From positions 12,641,001 through 12,705,000 of the forward strand of contig NC_065417.1 in the NCBI RefSeq assembly GCF_024362695.1: DNA of 64,000 nt. The letters run 5' to 3'. A program made the position numbers and the translations under genes. The notes below the pieces were generated by a model. That model was not told the DNA's origin, ran no database searches, and worked only from the letters and a program-made list of their open reading frames with translations. How positions within the stretch are numbered: position 1 is the stretch's first letter; each line of letters opens with the position of its first letter. Below, one piece after another: positions 1 through 10,464 of this stretch. The DNA comes from Pectinophora gossypiella (lineage: Eukaryota > Arthropoda > Insecta > Lepidoptera > Gelechiidae).

Positions 1-330
1 TTACATGGTCTATCCGATTTGATGTCGATAACATTAACAACTGGCTTCGTCCTTCTGATTTATCAACTGATTTGGTTGATCTGATTCGCAAATAATCTGG
101 TCAATCTGCTTTGACAACTGATTTGGTCCATCTCATTTAACTACTTATTATTGGCCCATCTGATTTGAGTCAACTGATTTAACAACTGTTATTGGCCCAT
201 CTGATTTAAGTCAACATTATTGGCCCATCTGATTTGAGTCAATTGATTTAACAACTGAATTGGTCCATCTAATTCGGTCCATCTGATTTGATGTCAACTA
301 TTCTGTATCTACTGATTTCGTACTGAGTAT
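1..330. repeat. Degenerate TCTGATTT-rich minisatellite
   Basis: Short related phrases (ATCTGATTTG, CAACTGATTT, TTATTGGCCCATC) recur irregularly. TTATTGGCCC begins near 147, 189 and 217, so spacing is 28-42 bp rather than fixed. No stable frame or promoter is visible. It looks like a decayed tandem array and may continue left of the window. Confidence 0.6.
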
Positions 331-450
331 CATAACACTAAATTACATGTTCAAGATGTTCCAGCTCCTCCACCATGTCGTGAACCATACATAATCACGT
401 AAGGTCACGAATTATCTGAATTCTGAATCACATTCCAAAACTCAAATGTG

Positions 451-809
451 TCATAGTTATATGAAATACCTATGGGGCAAAATACCCACAAATGGGCAAC
501 GTGCCCATAGCTGTCTAAATATAGGGTAAAAAACCAACGATGTTAGAATATGTGATTAGAATGTTTCATAGTTATATGAATACCTATGGGGCAAAATACC
601 CACAAATGGACAACGTGCCCATAGCCATCTGAATATAGGGTAAAAAGCCCACGATGTTTGAATATGGGGTGAAACCCCGCGAATGTTTCATAGTTATATG
701 AATACCTATGGGGCAAAATACCCACAAATGGACAACGTGCCCATAGCCATCTGAATATAGGGTAAAAAGCCCACGATGTTTGAATATGGGGTGAAACCCC
801 GCGAATGGC
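451..809. repeat. Three-copy tandem repeat, about 115-122 bp unit
   Basis: Three head-to-tail units begin with TCATAGTTATATGAA at 451, 566 and 688. Units two and three are nearly identical; unit one is shorter by about 7 bp and more diverged. Each contains CCTATGGGGCAAAATACCC and a GGGGTGAAACCCC mini-hairpin in the later units. Minus-strand open frames of 82-99 codons here are products of the repetition, with repeated peptide blocks and no recognisable domain. Confidence 0.85.
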
Positions 810-960
810 CTCCAACCGCCCCTTACAGCCATCCCTGTCCACCTGATTGCCTTGATAAATTCATCTGATTACCTGATAAATCACCACAACGATATTACCT
901 ACTGCAATGTTTTACTATTTGTTTTACTATCCGTTTTACTGTTTACTGTCTGTTGTTCTC

Positions 961-1500
961 TTTATCGATTTGTATCGGATAATACAAATATAGCATAACT
1001 GATATCTAAGTAATTAGGAAAATATATAAGTATTATAAGACTTAACTGAATATTCTTCCTGCACATCGACAGGAAGTCTGATAAAACTGTTGTTGATTGT
1101 TATACCTGAAAACACACTGTTTCTTCTCTAATCTGTTTCTGAATAATCTGAATATTCTTTGATTTCTGTTCTCTCCTCTTAATGCAATTTCATTTGTTCC
1201 TTTGTCGATTTATACCAAATAATACAAGTACCTATAGCATAACTGATATCTAAGTAATTAGGAAAATATATAAGTATTATTAGACTTAACTTGGGGGAGA
1301 CCTATGCCCAGCAGTGGGCGTTGTACGGCTGATGATGATGATAAGACTTAACTGAATATTCTTCCTGCGCATCGACAGGAAGTCTGATAAAACTGTTGTT
1401 GATTGTTATATCTGAAAATACACTGTTATTTCTGCTCTGATCTGTTTCTGAATAATCTGAATGTTCACTGATTTCTGTTCTCTGTTCTAATGCACCTTCT
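961..1500. repeat. Tandem duplication, about 240 bp unit
   Basis: The segment from about 961 is repeated from about 1201, from TCGATTTRTA through TAGCATAACTGATATCTAAG and CATCGACAGGAAGTCTGATA to GATTTCTGTTCTCT. The second unit carries a 53-bp insertion absent from the first. A minus-strand open frame (1302-1643) crosses it but has no recognisable family. Confidence 0.8.
1291..1343 (+). mobile_element. 5'-truncated RTE-type LINE/SINE 3' end with TSD
   Basis: A 53-bp insertion reads GCCCAGCAGTGGGCG and ends in (GATGAT)n, the lepidopteran RTE-type tail. It is flanked by AGACTTAAC at 1282-1290 and 1344-1352. The paralogous unit near 1038-1052 has one uninterrupted copy of the site, so the empty site is present next door. 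Confidence 0.85.
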
Positions 1501-2250
1501 TTTGTTCTCTGAAAATTATTTAGTTTTTTCGTAATGACAGCCCGCCAAAAAGCATCAACTTTTTTCTGGCCAGTGTTATTATGACATATATAACCTACAA
1601 ATCGATTACTCACTCGAGTAAAAATAAAATCGATATGATGCATTTTAATATTATTATGAATTTGATTATTTAAATTCGAGAACTGATTACAGTTCGAGAC
1701 ACTATCTATGGAGTTACGAAGGCGATTACTCCATCGACAAGAGCGCAGCTCTTAAATAAAGAGAGAGAGAGAGAGACTTAAGATGTATTAATAACTCATT
1801 AAGTTCTGCAAATATTATGATAATACCTACGACAATACCTGTAAATAAAAAAGGCGCGTCAGATTTCGTCGAGTGAGCGCTATTTGACTTTTATAATTAT
1901 ATTTTTCCAATTATGGAAACAAAAATCGACGTTATCCTGTTGTGTAATAGTGATTATAATCCCATTCGCCACTGATAAATGCTGACAGCGCGTACGATTC
2001 TGCAGAATCTGTATCTGCTTTCAACATTATGTGGCCAAATAGCAGAGTGGCAATAGCTGTAGTAAAGTGAGTTAGGCGCGTGACCTCCAATATTCGGTCA
2101 CCTAGCGGCGATATTGGCCGCACGGCTCCGGTACAGCATTCCATCGGTACGGACTATGTTGCGGCTTATTCTGGTCTAGTATTACCATTTGAAAGTTATT
2201 CCAATTTACCTACGACACCTTATATTATGAGATTTTATTGACACCTTCAC
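1500..2250. other. Mostly unassigned non-coding DNA
   Basis: Positions 1730-1759 match the shared LINE-K/repeat-L tail (CGACAAGAGCG followed by GCTCTTAAAT), and 1760-1776 is a GA run, perhaps that copy's tail. A 70-codon minus-strand frame (1932-2144) overlaps nothing recognisable. I see no gene. Confidence 0.5.
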
Positions 2251-2640
2251 TGACACAGTTGGCTTGACCAATATTGCCGACGATACGGTTCACGATCTAT
2301 CGGCGGCCTCCGTGGTCCAGTGGTGTGAGCGTTGGGCTCATGAATTGGAGGTCCCGGGTTCAAATCCCGGTGGGAACTTATCACAAAAGTCACTTCACAC
2401 TCACCACACACCACTCACCACTCATACCAGTTACTACTTACTGATGTAGCTAAGTCGTTACATGAGTCATGTCAGTTGATGTGGTTGGTACTCCAGCTCA
2501 CAACCCACACGATTGAAGAAGACGATCTATCATGTTGGTTTAACAGAAAGGTCGGTGAGATATGGGGAGTTCATCTTGCGATGGATGTACCACTGACAAC
2601 CCTAATTGGAATAAAGTCGTGAGCTTATGTTATGTACTAA
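2250..2640 (+). mobile_element. SINE-E copy split by a SINE-A insertion
   Basis: The left part (TTGGCTTGACCA to CACGATCTATC) and the right part (GTTTAACAGAAAGG to GTCGTGAGCTTATGT) together reproduce the order of the copy at 4395-4680. They are separated only by SINE-A at 2302-2521. The 3' end carries the CGTGAGCTTATGT tail shared with repeats I and J. The head is missing. Confidence 0.75.
2302..2521 (+). mobile_element. SINE-A, tRNA-derived, internally deleted
   Basis: The head has a tRNA-like A-box region (TGGTCCAGTGG) and a B box (GGTTCAAATCC). The central domain is deleted; the CCTCACAACCCACACG 3' end and GAAGAAG tail remain. Exact 10-bp duplications ACGATCTATC (2292-2301, 2522-2531) flank it inside SINE-E. 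It is a pol III-type retroposon copy, not a functional tRNA gene. Confidence 0.85.
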
Positions 2641-3060
2641 TATCGATCAATTATTTCAAATACAAGTTATCCATGTCTTAAGCAGAGAGCCGCGCCCGAC
2701 TAGCCTGTTGTCTTAAATTTAGTATCGCGTCAGTTAACATCCTACAACTTCATTGTTACGTCATAACTTTGCGCTCTCCATGTAATCTCTATATTGTAAC
2801 AATAGTTCCAATCCACGTCCTTTGGATATTACGGTATAATCCCAGATTGAATCACACATTCCGTCAGATGTCACAAATATCGATCGTTTCATAATCTCAT
2901 ATACTTAATATTAGTATACGTACATAATCTCAAGCCTGTTATTCATAATAGAACCGAATAGAAATACATGCGTTTAGAAGACAACTTGCAGCCACTTTTG
3001 ATACGAAGTTTCAAAATAAACGTCATTTAATTGTGTGTATTATAAGGTTTTTTGAATTGT
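2640..3060. other. Unassigned AT-rich DNA
   Basis: I find no repeat family shared with the rest of the window, apart from a short CCTGTTGTCTTAAA phrase at about 2704 resembling repeat F. No coding signal is visible. Confidence 0.4.
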
Positions 3061-3061
3061 T

Positions 3062-3188
3062 CATCATCTCCCTAGGGAGACATTAACCCGGGTTTCACAA
3101 GGTCCGGTTACCTAACCTGAAAATTTTGACGTCCAGTTTTTTACAGAATCGACTGCCTGTTTGACCTTCCAACCCGCAAAAAACCACC
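3062..3188 (-). mobile_element. SINE-C 3' fragment
   Basis: Read on the minus strand it gives the GGTTGGAAGGTC, CAGTCG-type, TTCTGTAAAAAAC and final CTAGGGAGATGATGA order seen in the full copy at 43682-44031. The tRNA-like head is absent, so this is a 5'-truncated insertion. Confidence 0.75.
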
Positions 3189-3282
3189 AACCGCGAAGGT
3201 GAATGTTAATGTTCCAAATTCAAAATTTAATTTTATGTATTTGTACTTAAAAGTGTTTCGATTTTATTGACGAGAGTCGGTT

Positions 3283-3445
3283 TTTACTGACGCCCTGAGC
3301 CGAGGTTCGCGCCCAACTGGGCACCCTCAGGCCTGTTGTCTTAAACGTTGAACCGGGTGAGAGCCATCAGCGCTCCCCATTTGTCCGGCCAAGTAGTTAA
3401 TGCCATCTGCGGCAAATCTACAATAAGTCACGCCAAAAAAAAAGA
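3283..3445 (+). mobile_element. Repeat F, oligo(A)-tailed retroposon, 5'-truncated
   Basis: It runs from GACGCCCTGAGCCGAGGTTCG through GCCCAACTGGGCACCCTCAG and AAGTAGTTAATGCCATCTGC to AAGTCACGCC plus an A run. The A run at one fixed end marks plus as the sense strand. About 15 copies of this family lie in the window. Confidence 0.85.
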
Positions 3446-3890
3446 CGTACGACGTACCCGGGGAAGATAAATAATAGGATAGGTCCATTTATCGCGTCAC
3501 ACGCACTATCTTGGCGCCGCCAGCTGGTATTAGAATTATTATGCGATATCGCTACTCTATCGCACTTAATACGCCCTCGGCGAATTCCCAAAACGCCACA
3601 CGCGCAGCGTACAAAGACCTCATTATTGTACCAGGCATCTGAATTGCAAATTGGCAAGATCATTAATATCGTTGTTTACGCCAAGTAATCGCCAATAATG
3701 GTTGCTTTTACTGATTTTAATTAAATAATGTGGTCTGTGATTTTACTATGATTTTAACAGTAAATCATTGTAGGCGAAAGGGAAGCGTATGTCATTTAAA
3801 GATGTTACAAAGAATACACAAAAAAGAACACAATCACAATATATTGGGTGTTAGATGTTAGTGTGGGTTGGGTGCGTGTGTTTTAATTAT
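3446..3890. other. Unassigned DNA
   Basis: No shared repeat or coding exon recognised. An 81-codon minus frame (3418-3663) reads across the repeat-F A-tail and is likely fortuitous. Confidence 0.4.
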
Positions 3891-3892
3891 AA

Positions 3893-4140
3893 TAATGGCC
3901 CCAATTCCTGCAGACACCGCCTAATTTTATTTCTGTTAAACGTGCTGTCTACTTAACTGTGTCGGGTTATTGACTGATGTAAAATTTTTAGACTGCTGTT
4001 TTAGATTTGTGCATAAAATTGACGTGTGTTCCATAAATTTTATGCTTGTCGATTACCCGTCCCTTTCCTTCTCGGCGGATAAGAAAATGACAGATATAAC
4101 TTAAAATAAAATTAGATGGTATTTACAGGAATTAGCACCA
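3893..4140. mobile_element. MITE-P copy with long imperfect TIRs
   Basis: It begins GGCCCCAATTCCTGCAGACAC and ends with the reverse-complement-like TACAGGAATTAGCACC. The inner motif AAAATTGACGTGTGTTCC and the subterminal GTCCCTTTCC and GATAAGAAAATGACAG blocks recur in the copies at 14.5 and 34.3 kb. Non-autonomous; no coding sequence. Confidence 0.75.
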
Positions 4141-4312
4141 ATAACCTCGTAAACTTAAAACAATGTAGATGTTAGATGTTGCATACATAAATAGTCTTAA
4201 TGTAGTTTATATTCTTATTGTCCTACGACGATTGGCACAGACAAAACATGTATGGAAAGTTTTGCCTGTACAAAATTGGATATGGCATAGTACTTAAACC
4301 TAGACATAAGCA

Positions 4313-4362
4313 ATAGTTAATGCCATCTGCAACAAAACTACAAAAAGTCCCGTCAAAAAAAA
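4313..4362 (+). mobile_element. Repeat F 3' terminal stub
   Basis: Only the last 50 bp of repeat F are present (GTTAATGCCATCTGC to GTCAAAAAAAA), a severely 5'-truncated retroposition product. Confidence 0.7.
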
Positions 4363-4394
4363 TGTTCGCTAGTAGGTTATTTATTATATCAATC

Positions 4395-4680
4395 TATACC
4401 TGGCCCACTAAGTGACTGTGGTCCTGTGATACACTGTCTTGTGTCTCAAACGAGGAGGGGCGGTTCGATCCCAGGTACCGGACTTGCACCTACTTTTCAT
4501 TAACATGGTTGGCTCGACCATTATAGACGGCGATACGGCTCACCACCTATCACGCTGGTCTAACAGAAAGCTCGGTGAGGTGTGGGTAGGGGACTTAATA
4601 CATCTTGCGATGGATGTACCTCTGACTACCCCATTGGGATACAGTCGTGCGCTCATGTACCTCAGCCAGGTATGCAACTG
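4395..4680 (+). mobile_element. SINE-E, most complete copy
   Basis: The tRNA-like head contains GTGGTCCTGTG and a B box GGTTCGATCCC at 4462-4472. The body reads TTGGCTCGACCATTATAGAC, then CTAACAGAAAGCTCGGTGAG. The 3' end CCCCATTGGGATACAGTCGTG is the tail shared with repeats I and J. Small open frames across it are incidental. Confidence 0.75.
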
Positions 4681-4726
4681 ATTATATGCACGTCGGGTAG
4701 GAGGGAGGTGCTTTGTGTTTGCAAAG

Positions 4727-5545
4727 GCTCCGATTCTTACAGACACCTCCTAATTCATCTGCCTCTGCCAAAAAGGAAAGGGATGGATGATTGACGACTG
4801 TTCACTTTAAAATGAATGAGTGAATGAATGAATAACTCGGAGGAATAAAATAGGCATCTCTGTGATATGTAACCCGTTAGAAGTGTGCCGTCAAAGTAAT
4901 TTTGTCGGGTTTATTTTATTTTTATTGATATTATGGACAACTTACAAGCTACACTCTGCACATGCAAAGTTACAGACAATAAAAAAAAAAGATTAAGAGC
5001 TAGCTCAATTACAAGTAGTCACAAAATGCACAATCAAGTGAACAAGAAAAACAAGGTATTTTTTAAATCATCATTATCATCGGCCTATTAACGTCCCCAC
5101 TGCTGGGGCACGGGCCTTCCCTATGGATGGATAGGGAGATCGGGCCTTAAACCATCACGCGGGCCCAGTGCGGATTGATGGTTATTAACGACTGCTAATG
5201 CAGCCGGGACCAACGGCTTAATGTGCCTTCCGAAGCACGGAGGAGCTCGAGATGAAAACTATTTTTTTTGTGGTCACCCATCCTATGACCGGCCTTTGCG
5301 AAATTTGCTTAACTTCAACAATCGCAGACCGAGCGCGTTTACCGCTGCGCCACCGAGCTCCTCAAACAATGTGAAAATCATTTATTTTTTAAATATCTGC
5401 TTAAAATTGACGTGTGTTACATAAAATAAATATGTCTTCGATTATCCGTCTCTTTCTTTTTCGGTGGATTAGAAAATGGGTACAAGTAAAGTAAACTTAG
5501 ATGGTGTCTGGAATCAGCACCGTAGTTTCCAATTTGAGGGTTGTG
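4727..5545. mobile_element. MITE-P copy interrupted by retroposons
   Basis: The left half (4727-4920: CCGATTCTTACAGACACC to TTTTGTCGGGTT) and right half (5384-5545: AAATATCTGC to CTGGAATCAGCACC) match an uninterrupted MITE-P. Between them lie about 140 bp resembling a minus-strand LINE tail (TTATTTTATTTTTATTGA onward) and a SINE-B. Confidence 0.7.
5069..5383 (-). mobile_element. SINE-B with 11-bp TSD inside MITE-P
   Basis: On the minus strand: tRNA A box, 5S-like boxes, central domain and CCCAGCAGTGGGGACGTTAA tail followed by (GAT)n. Duplications ATTTTTTAAAT lie at 5058-5068 and 5384-5394. About 21 bp at 5363-5383 sit between the SINE 5' end and the duplication and do not match other copies. 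Confidence 0.85.
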
Positions 5546-5761
5546 TGCTCTGCTGTGGAACGTGTACAGGCTGACGCGTTATGTCATAATTGCACGAGTA
5601 AGGGTAACTACTGCAATATGCCTAGCACGTGTATCCTTATAATAAAGTAGGTATTTCTATACTAAAATGATTTAATATATTAGTGAACTAAATGTCAATC
5701 CTAAAATAGATTACTTCAAGGATATTGAGAGCACTCCTAACAGTGCTGGTTGAGTTTTTTT

Positions 5762-5884
5762 TGTATACACTTTGCAACTATGTCACATTAACTTTTCTGA
5801 CAAATTAAACCATAAGCCTCATTAAATCTCAAATATGATAGTGCGACAGGGTTCTAAAGTGGGTACATGATATTGCTCATGACT
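5762..5884. mobile_element. MITE-O, left end truncated
   Basis: It contains GTATACACTTTGCAAC, TGTCACATTAACTTTTC, GTGCGACAGGGTTCTAAAG and the right terminus GCTCATGACTG followed by TA. The matching left terminus is missing. Confidence 0.75.
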
Positions 5885-5904
5885 GTACTGTATTCTATGC
5901 TTAA

Positions 5905-6440
5905 TTTAAACGGCCGTAAAGGAGTACGAGCCTGTCCAGATGAGGCGTTTTACAAGCGTTGTCATGCCACAGAGTACTTAACAACTTACGGATACATACG
6001 CACATCTCCAAGCATGCAGGAATCTATAAAGTAATCAAATTACTCTATGGTATGAAAACGTGAGTAAATTGTTTTTTTTTGACGTGACTTATTGTAGATG
6101 GCATTAACTACTTAGCCAGACAAATGGGGAGCGCTGAGGGCTCTCACCCGGTAAAACGTTTAAGACAACAGGCCTGAGGGTGCCCAGTTGGGCGCGAACC
6201 TCGGCTCAGGGCGTCGTTTGAGAGGAAAAATATTTGAAAGAATTAAATGACCCTAGAGAGTCGATAGCGATAAGTGCTGATTGAGGGAAGTCGTCGACCA
6301 CGCGGGGTCGGTATCGGGGTCTTGAAGTGTTTGGTGTCGCGAGCTGAGTGGCTGCCTCTATGGCTAGAGTCGAGTAAACCGCGCCTTCTGAACAAGGTCT
6401 AAGAGAGCGTATGCGGACTGTCTGTCTCGCATGACCTTAC
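5905..6440. mobile_element. Diverged relative of Harbinger-like element R, split by repeat F
   Basis: Positions 5938-6035 match 39413-39500 (CAGAGTACTTAACA, CGCACATCTCCAAGCATGC). Positions 6379-6404 match 39558-39585 (CGCGCCTTCTGAACAAGG). Repeat F lies between the two matching blocks. Termini are not clear. Confidence 0.55.
6078..6372 (-). mobile_element. Repeat F, long copy
   Basis: It starts at the T run (the antisense A-tail) with TTGACGTGACTTATTGTAG and runs through the GAGCGCTGAGGGCTCTCACC core to GGGTCGGTATCGGGGTC and GTTTGGTGTCGCGAG. This is one of the longest copies; sense is minus. Confidence 0.8.
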
Positions 6441-7120
6441 GCGTTAGGTACATGACATTCTTGTATGGAGTGTCCAGGCTGTGTTCCCAGTGCAGCTCAG
6501 CGATTCTCTAAAAGCCATATCAACTTGTCACGTCACGGACTCGTTGGCATCTGTCAGCGCTGTACGGAAGACAGTTTACTGACGTGAGTTACTCGACGAA
6601 AATGCATGGTAAAGTACCGAAATTACGTTTTCCAGCATAATACAAAGCACGGACAAACATTCTCGAAAGACAAGCAACAATAGGAAAGCTCGTGGAGGCG
6701 TGGGTACTTAGTTTATCTTACGATGGATGTACCTCTGACTACCCCATTGGGATATATTCATGAGCTTATGTTAACATCAAGACCATAAACAATAATCTTA
6801 GTCAAACATAGAAGCGCCTACATCCAATAGTTCTTTTACAAAGAATTAAAAAATCTCACGTCATCCGACCCAAGCGAATTCAAAGGTTTCCATCTACCTC
6901 TAGAAGGATCTTTGCAGTAAAAGGATGTAATTCGCACATGATTCAAGATTTCAGTTCAATGGAAGAGCTAACAAACAGATGATTGGAGTATTCTCCTCAG
7001 AGCTGTGGTGCAGGTTGCTGCAGCTAAAGCAATAGAATAAGCGGAACTTGCAATCCAAGTGTAGCATATGGCAAATATGTTTTTTATAATGATTAACTAT
7101 TATTCAGAAATCAGAATCAT
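6440..7120. mobile_element. Mostly unassigned; SINE-E 3' fragment at 6683-6778
   Basis: Positions 6683-6778 (plus) carry CTTACGATGGATGTACCTCT, CCCCATTGGG and ATGAGCTTATGTTA, the SINE-E 3' end. The remainder shows no shared repeat and no coding signal. Confidence 0.5.
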
Positions 7121-7124
7121 TTAT

Positions 7125-7735
7125 TCAGCGTAATTATCATGGATAAACTTGTTGAAGGTCAATGTAACATTTATGAATTTCATGTCATTTCGCAAGGTGT
7201 TATGGCTGAGTTGAACAAATGACAAGAAACTGCAACAGCAACAAATCTTTTAAAAACCAATGAGGGTATTCATTACAAGTTATTTAATAACTAAATGAAC
7301 ACATTCAATACCAGACATTTTTATCATTTAGGTAGTCATTAATCTAATAATGAGCTTTTAATTTCTAATAGTAAGCTTCACATGAGCTTTAAGTTTAAAA
7401 TATTATCTGGTATTTTATTGTAAAAAAGTATACATAACCCCAAAAAACATGAATTGAATTTACTTAATCTAGAATTTTGAATAGCAATTTTATTTTTATT
7501 TATTGTATTGTAAGTATGCCTTTCACAGTTTCTCGGAAGGAGAGATACATTTTTACGTAAGTACATATATAATGTTTTCATAAATATATTGAATTGCGAC
7601 CGTTCCGACAGCTCCCTTAAAGAATCACGACGACGCAGATTATAAAAACTATACATTATCAATCGAATCTTATAAAATAGACATTCATAAACCCACCCCC
7701 ATAATTTTATTCCTACCATCAGCTACTCAAGACAT
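7125..7735 (-). pseudogene. LINE-G: reverse-transcriptase C-terminal remnant and 3' UTR
   Basis: A 113-codon minus-strand frame (7378-7719) ends with LCILFYNKIPDNILNL, which recurs in the copy at 32.0-32.2 kb as YNKIPDNILNL followed by a KAHLMKLNLCNKAYYKINDYL-like stretch. That pattern (surface 'NKIPdxIlxL ... FKxxLKxxL ... YYxVxDYL') is typical of the extreme C-terminus of Jockey/CR1-group non-LTR reverse transcriptases. Downstream UTR (ATGGCTGAG, CAACAGCAAC, TTATTCAG) is shared with 31.9 and 49.1 kb. The catalytic domains are absent, so the copy is dead. Confidence 0.65.
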
Positions 7736-8264
7736 TTATTTCCGGCCATGTATTTAAAACCATATGCCAAGTCACGTCAAAAACAAAATAAAAAATAGGT
7801 ATTTGTTTATTAGCGACAAAATAGCGGGACCAATTGCATAATGTTCAAATTGCATTTTTTTAATTTATACATTTATTGTTACAAACGTCGACGTCGTTAA
7901 ACCCCTCTTAGGGTTTGTTCTACACTATACCCACAACACTTATTAACGTTGTATTGTGACATACAACGAAAGGGCCCACCCGATATAGACCGGCTGGTTC
8001 TATGAGACGGTTCCAAGAAGGTAGAACAAAGGGAACAATCTACACCGAACTACACTTCCGTTTGATATCACTCACACATTAAATAGTACATTATTATTAG
8101 CATATTGTTATATATAGTACCCATCCAGTTCTATTCAGTTACTATTAATATCTCTGAGTTCATGTTAATATTCCTGATATTTTAATGTAATAACAACCAG
8201 ATTACAGTTTTAGATGGTACTGAATAGGTACTAAATATGTATGTAACAATTGACGTCAAGATGG
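7735..8264. other. Unassigned DNA
   Basis: A-rich, with no element shared with the rest of the window recognised and no coding signal. Confidence 0.4.
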
Positions 8265-8590
8265 CACGGCCTATGTGGTCCAGTGGTTGAGCGTTGGACT
8301 CACGATCCGGAGGCCCCGGGTTCGAATCCCGGTGGGGGTATATCACAAAAATCACTTTGTGATCTCTAGTTTGGTTAGGATATTACAGGCTGATCACCTG
8401 ATTGTCCGAAAGTAAGATGATCCGTGCTTCGGAAGGCACGTTAACGAAGGCACGGCCGGTTACTATTATTTACTGATGTAAGTGAGTAATCGTTACATGT
8501 CAGGGGCCTTTGGCGGTTCAATTATAACCCTGACACCAGGGTTGATGAGGTTGGTATTCTACCTCACAACCCACACGATAAGAAGAAGAA
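8265..8590 (+). mobile_element. SINE-A, near full length
   Basis: Head: GTGGTCCAGTGGTTGAGCG, then B box GGTTCGAATCC. Body: ATCACTTTGTGATC, TAGTTTGGTTAGGA, GATTGTCCGAAAGTAAGATG. Central domain: CCGTGCTTCGGAAGGCACG at 8422-8440. The 3' end is CACAACCCACACGATAAGAAG. The anticodon region (GGGCTCACGATC-like) does not form a credible isoacceptor, so it is not a tRNA gene. Confidence 0.85.
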
Positions 8591-9178
8591 TGTGTAAAAT
8601 CTTTTGAATGAGAAAGGTACTAGATTTCTTAGTTTAGATACCAAATAGTACTCGATGGGTACTATATCTAATAATATGCATTTTCAACATTAAGCATCTG
8701 GTCCCGTCATTTTGACGCTAATTTTTTTCTAATTTCTGTCTGTTGGAAGATTTCGTGGCCACTAGAATATCGCCTGTCTCCGTAGACGGCCACGCCCGGG
8801 AACCTCTCTAGGGACATGCGATCCTGCGCTAACAGTTTGGATGACATTTACTCTTCCGTTGAAGGTAAATAATACAATAAATGGCGACAGCTGTGGATGG
8901 CCAAGGAGCGTGGTTTGCATTCTAAATTAGGACGATTCCCGCTGAGCGAGTACTGGACCCATAAGTACTGTGCCCATACTTTTTCTTTTCGGGTTCATGT
9001 TTGAAAGCATCGTGTGAAAGCCTTCCAAGATGTGTTATGTAGTTGTTTGGCTTCTCTGCTGGCATGGAAAAAACAGTAATAATACGAAAAGAAACGATAC
9101 TCTGTATCGCACAAAACGTGCTTGGAGTGAACTTAAACCTTGAGTTTTACGTCACCCCGCGTTGGAAGACACTTTAGT
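8591..9178. other. Unassigned DNA
   Basis: No shared repeat. A short stretch near 8755-8860 is less AT-rich (ACGGCCACGCCCGGGAAC) but has an in-frame stop in the forward frame I followed, so I call no exon. Confidence 0.35.
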
Positions 9179-9179
9179 A

Positions 9180-9345
9180 AATTCAAAAATATCTTTATTC
9201 AGTAGCTAATATAGTTAAACTTTGAATCGTCAGTTTTTAAATAACGAACGTCTCATCGCCCTAAAACTATGCAGCTTCTCACAACCTGTATAGCCGGGGA
9301 AAAGAAGCTGCAAGAAAAGCCTCGTCACAGGGCCTTAGATGTTCT
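9180..9345 (-). mobile_element. Repeat H (LINE 3' end), minus strand
   Basis: On the minus strand it reads CGAGGCTTTTCTTGCAGCTT, CTATACAGGTTGTGAGAAG, then CTGAATAAAGATATTTTTGA. The polyadenylation signal AATAAA lies just before the tail. The same order occurs at 52665-52868. Confidence 0.75.
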
Positions 9346-9526
9346 TTAAAAAAAAACATGAAATTCTGTTCTACAATTTAGTAATTTGGCTGCCTAATGT
9401 CAGTTCCCAGACAGCTAATCCCATGCATTCATATCTTCTAGATAATGAATAATCTTATAATAACCTCATTTACAAAGTTTCTATTTAATTACTGTCTTAA
9501 AACTGTTCAATTGTAAATTCTGAATG

Positions 9527-9612
9527 TCTTCTTCTATCGTGTGGGTTGTGAAGTCTTTAGGTTGAGTAGGACCCTGTTAAAAACAGGATAATGCTAGGGA
9601 GAAGATGATGAA
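9527..9612 (+). mobile_element. SINE-A (minus) / SINE-C (plus) junction
   Basis: CTTCTTCTATCGTGTGGGTT at 9527 is the SINE-A 3' end in antisense. It is joined within a few bases to the SINE-C 3' end in sense (ACAGGATAATGCTAGGGAG then GATGATGA). Either two truncated insertions abut, or this is one chimeric event. Confidence 0.65.
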
Positions 9613-10079
9613 TAGAAAAAATATTTTTAATTCAATTACAGTAAACAAGGCAGATATATCTCACCACGTAGAAACATGAGTGAAAAATTAGAAGTGAGTA
9701 GGTCGTACCTTCAAAATATAGGCGTCCTGAGACCGGAGATGTTTTCAAAGTAAACTAGGGGCCTTATATTGTGAATCGTTCGCTTTCAACTCGCGTGCGT
9801 TACTAGAAGTCACCTGTCTCATCTTGCAAATGACAACTTCTGATATGCTACGTGAAATGGGTATATATTTTCGAACGTGACTTGAAGGCGACCGATTCAA
9901 AAATAAGACCCTAGATCTTTTGCAGCATACATATAGCATTATCGAGGATTTAGGGCCTATCCACACAACGTTATTTAGACATGCCGACTATCCGCGTCGT
10001 AAACACGGAGAAGCATATTTTGCCTATATATCGATGCATATAGATACCTTTTTAATATGATACAGACATACGAGTGTAA
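9613..10079. other. Unassigned DNA
   Basis: No shared repeat recognised. A 73-codon minus frame (9745-9966) has no recognisable domain. Confidence 0.35.
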
Positions 10080-10464
10080 GGATGCCTTTCTACCAGAGAT
10101 GTGCTATGCAGCTATGCTGCGAAGATATATAAGCTGCGCTACGAAACTATGTCACCCTTTCCACCCAATACTAAGCTATGTAGCTCTGCGAGGAAGATGT
10201 GCTGCGAAGATGCGCCTCCGCAAAGTAGCCGTGCTACGAGCTATGCTACGTATCGATAGTACTCTGCTCGGAACATAGCACGCATCCATAGCACGCATCT
10301 ATAGCACACAACTATAGCACGCATCCTTCCATATAAAAAAAAAAGTATCTTAGTTGAATCCGTTTCTACCGGTGCTACGCTTTGTGCACTAATGAATATG
10401 ATTGGTGGATATCAAACGCATCCGTAGCATCGTAGCATAGCACATCTCTGGTGCAAAGGCACCC
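10080..10464. mobile_element. PIF/Harbinger-like MITE W with TAA TSD
   Basis: Left end GGATGCCTTTCTACCAGAGA and right end (reverse complement) GGGTGCCTTTGCACCAGAGA form TIRs that continue through TGTGCTATGC. TAA flanks both ends (10077-10079, 10465-10467), the 3-bp TWA target typical of PIF/Harbinger. Internal ATAGCACGCATC-type units repeat about four times at 10275-10327 with a 13-bp period. No transposase. Confidence 0.75.

Noticed and set aside
543..842. Two minus-strand frames of 82 and 99 codons
   Set aside because: Repeated peptide blocks follow the 115-122 bp tandem repeat; they are not independent genes.
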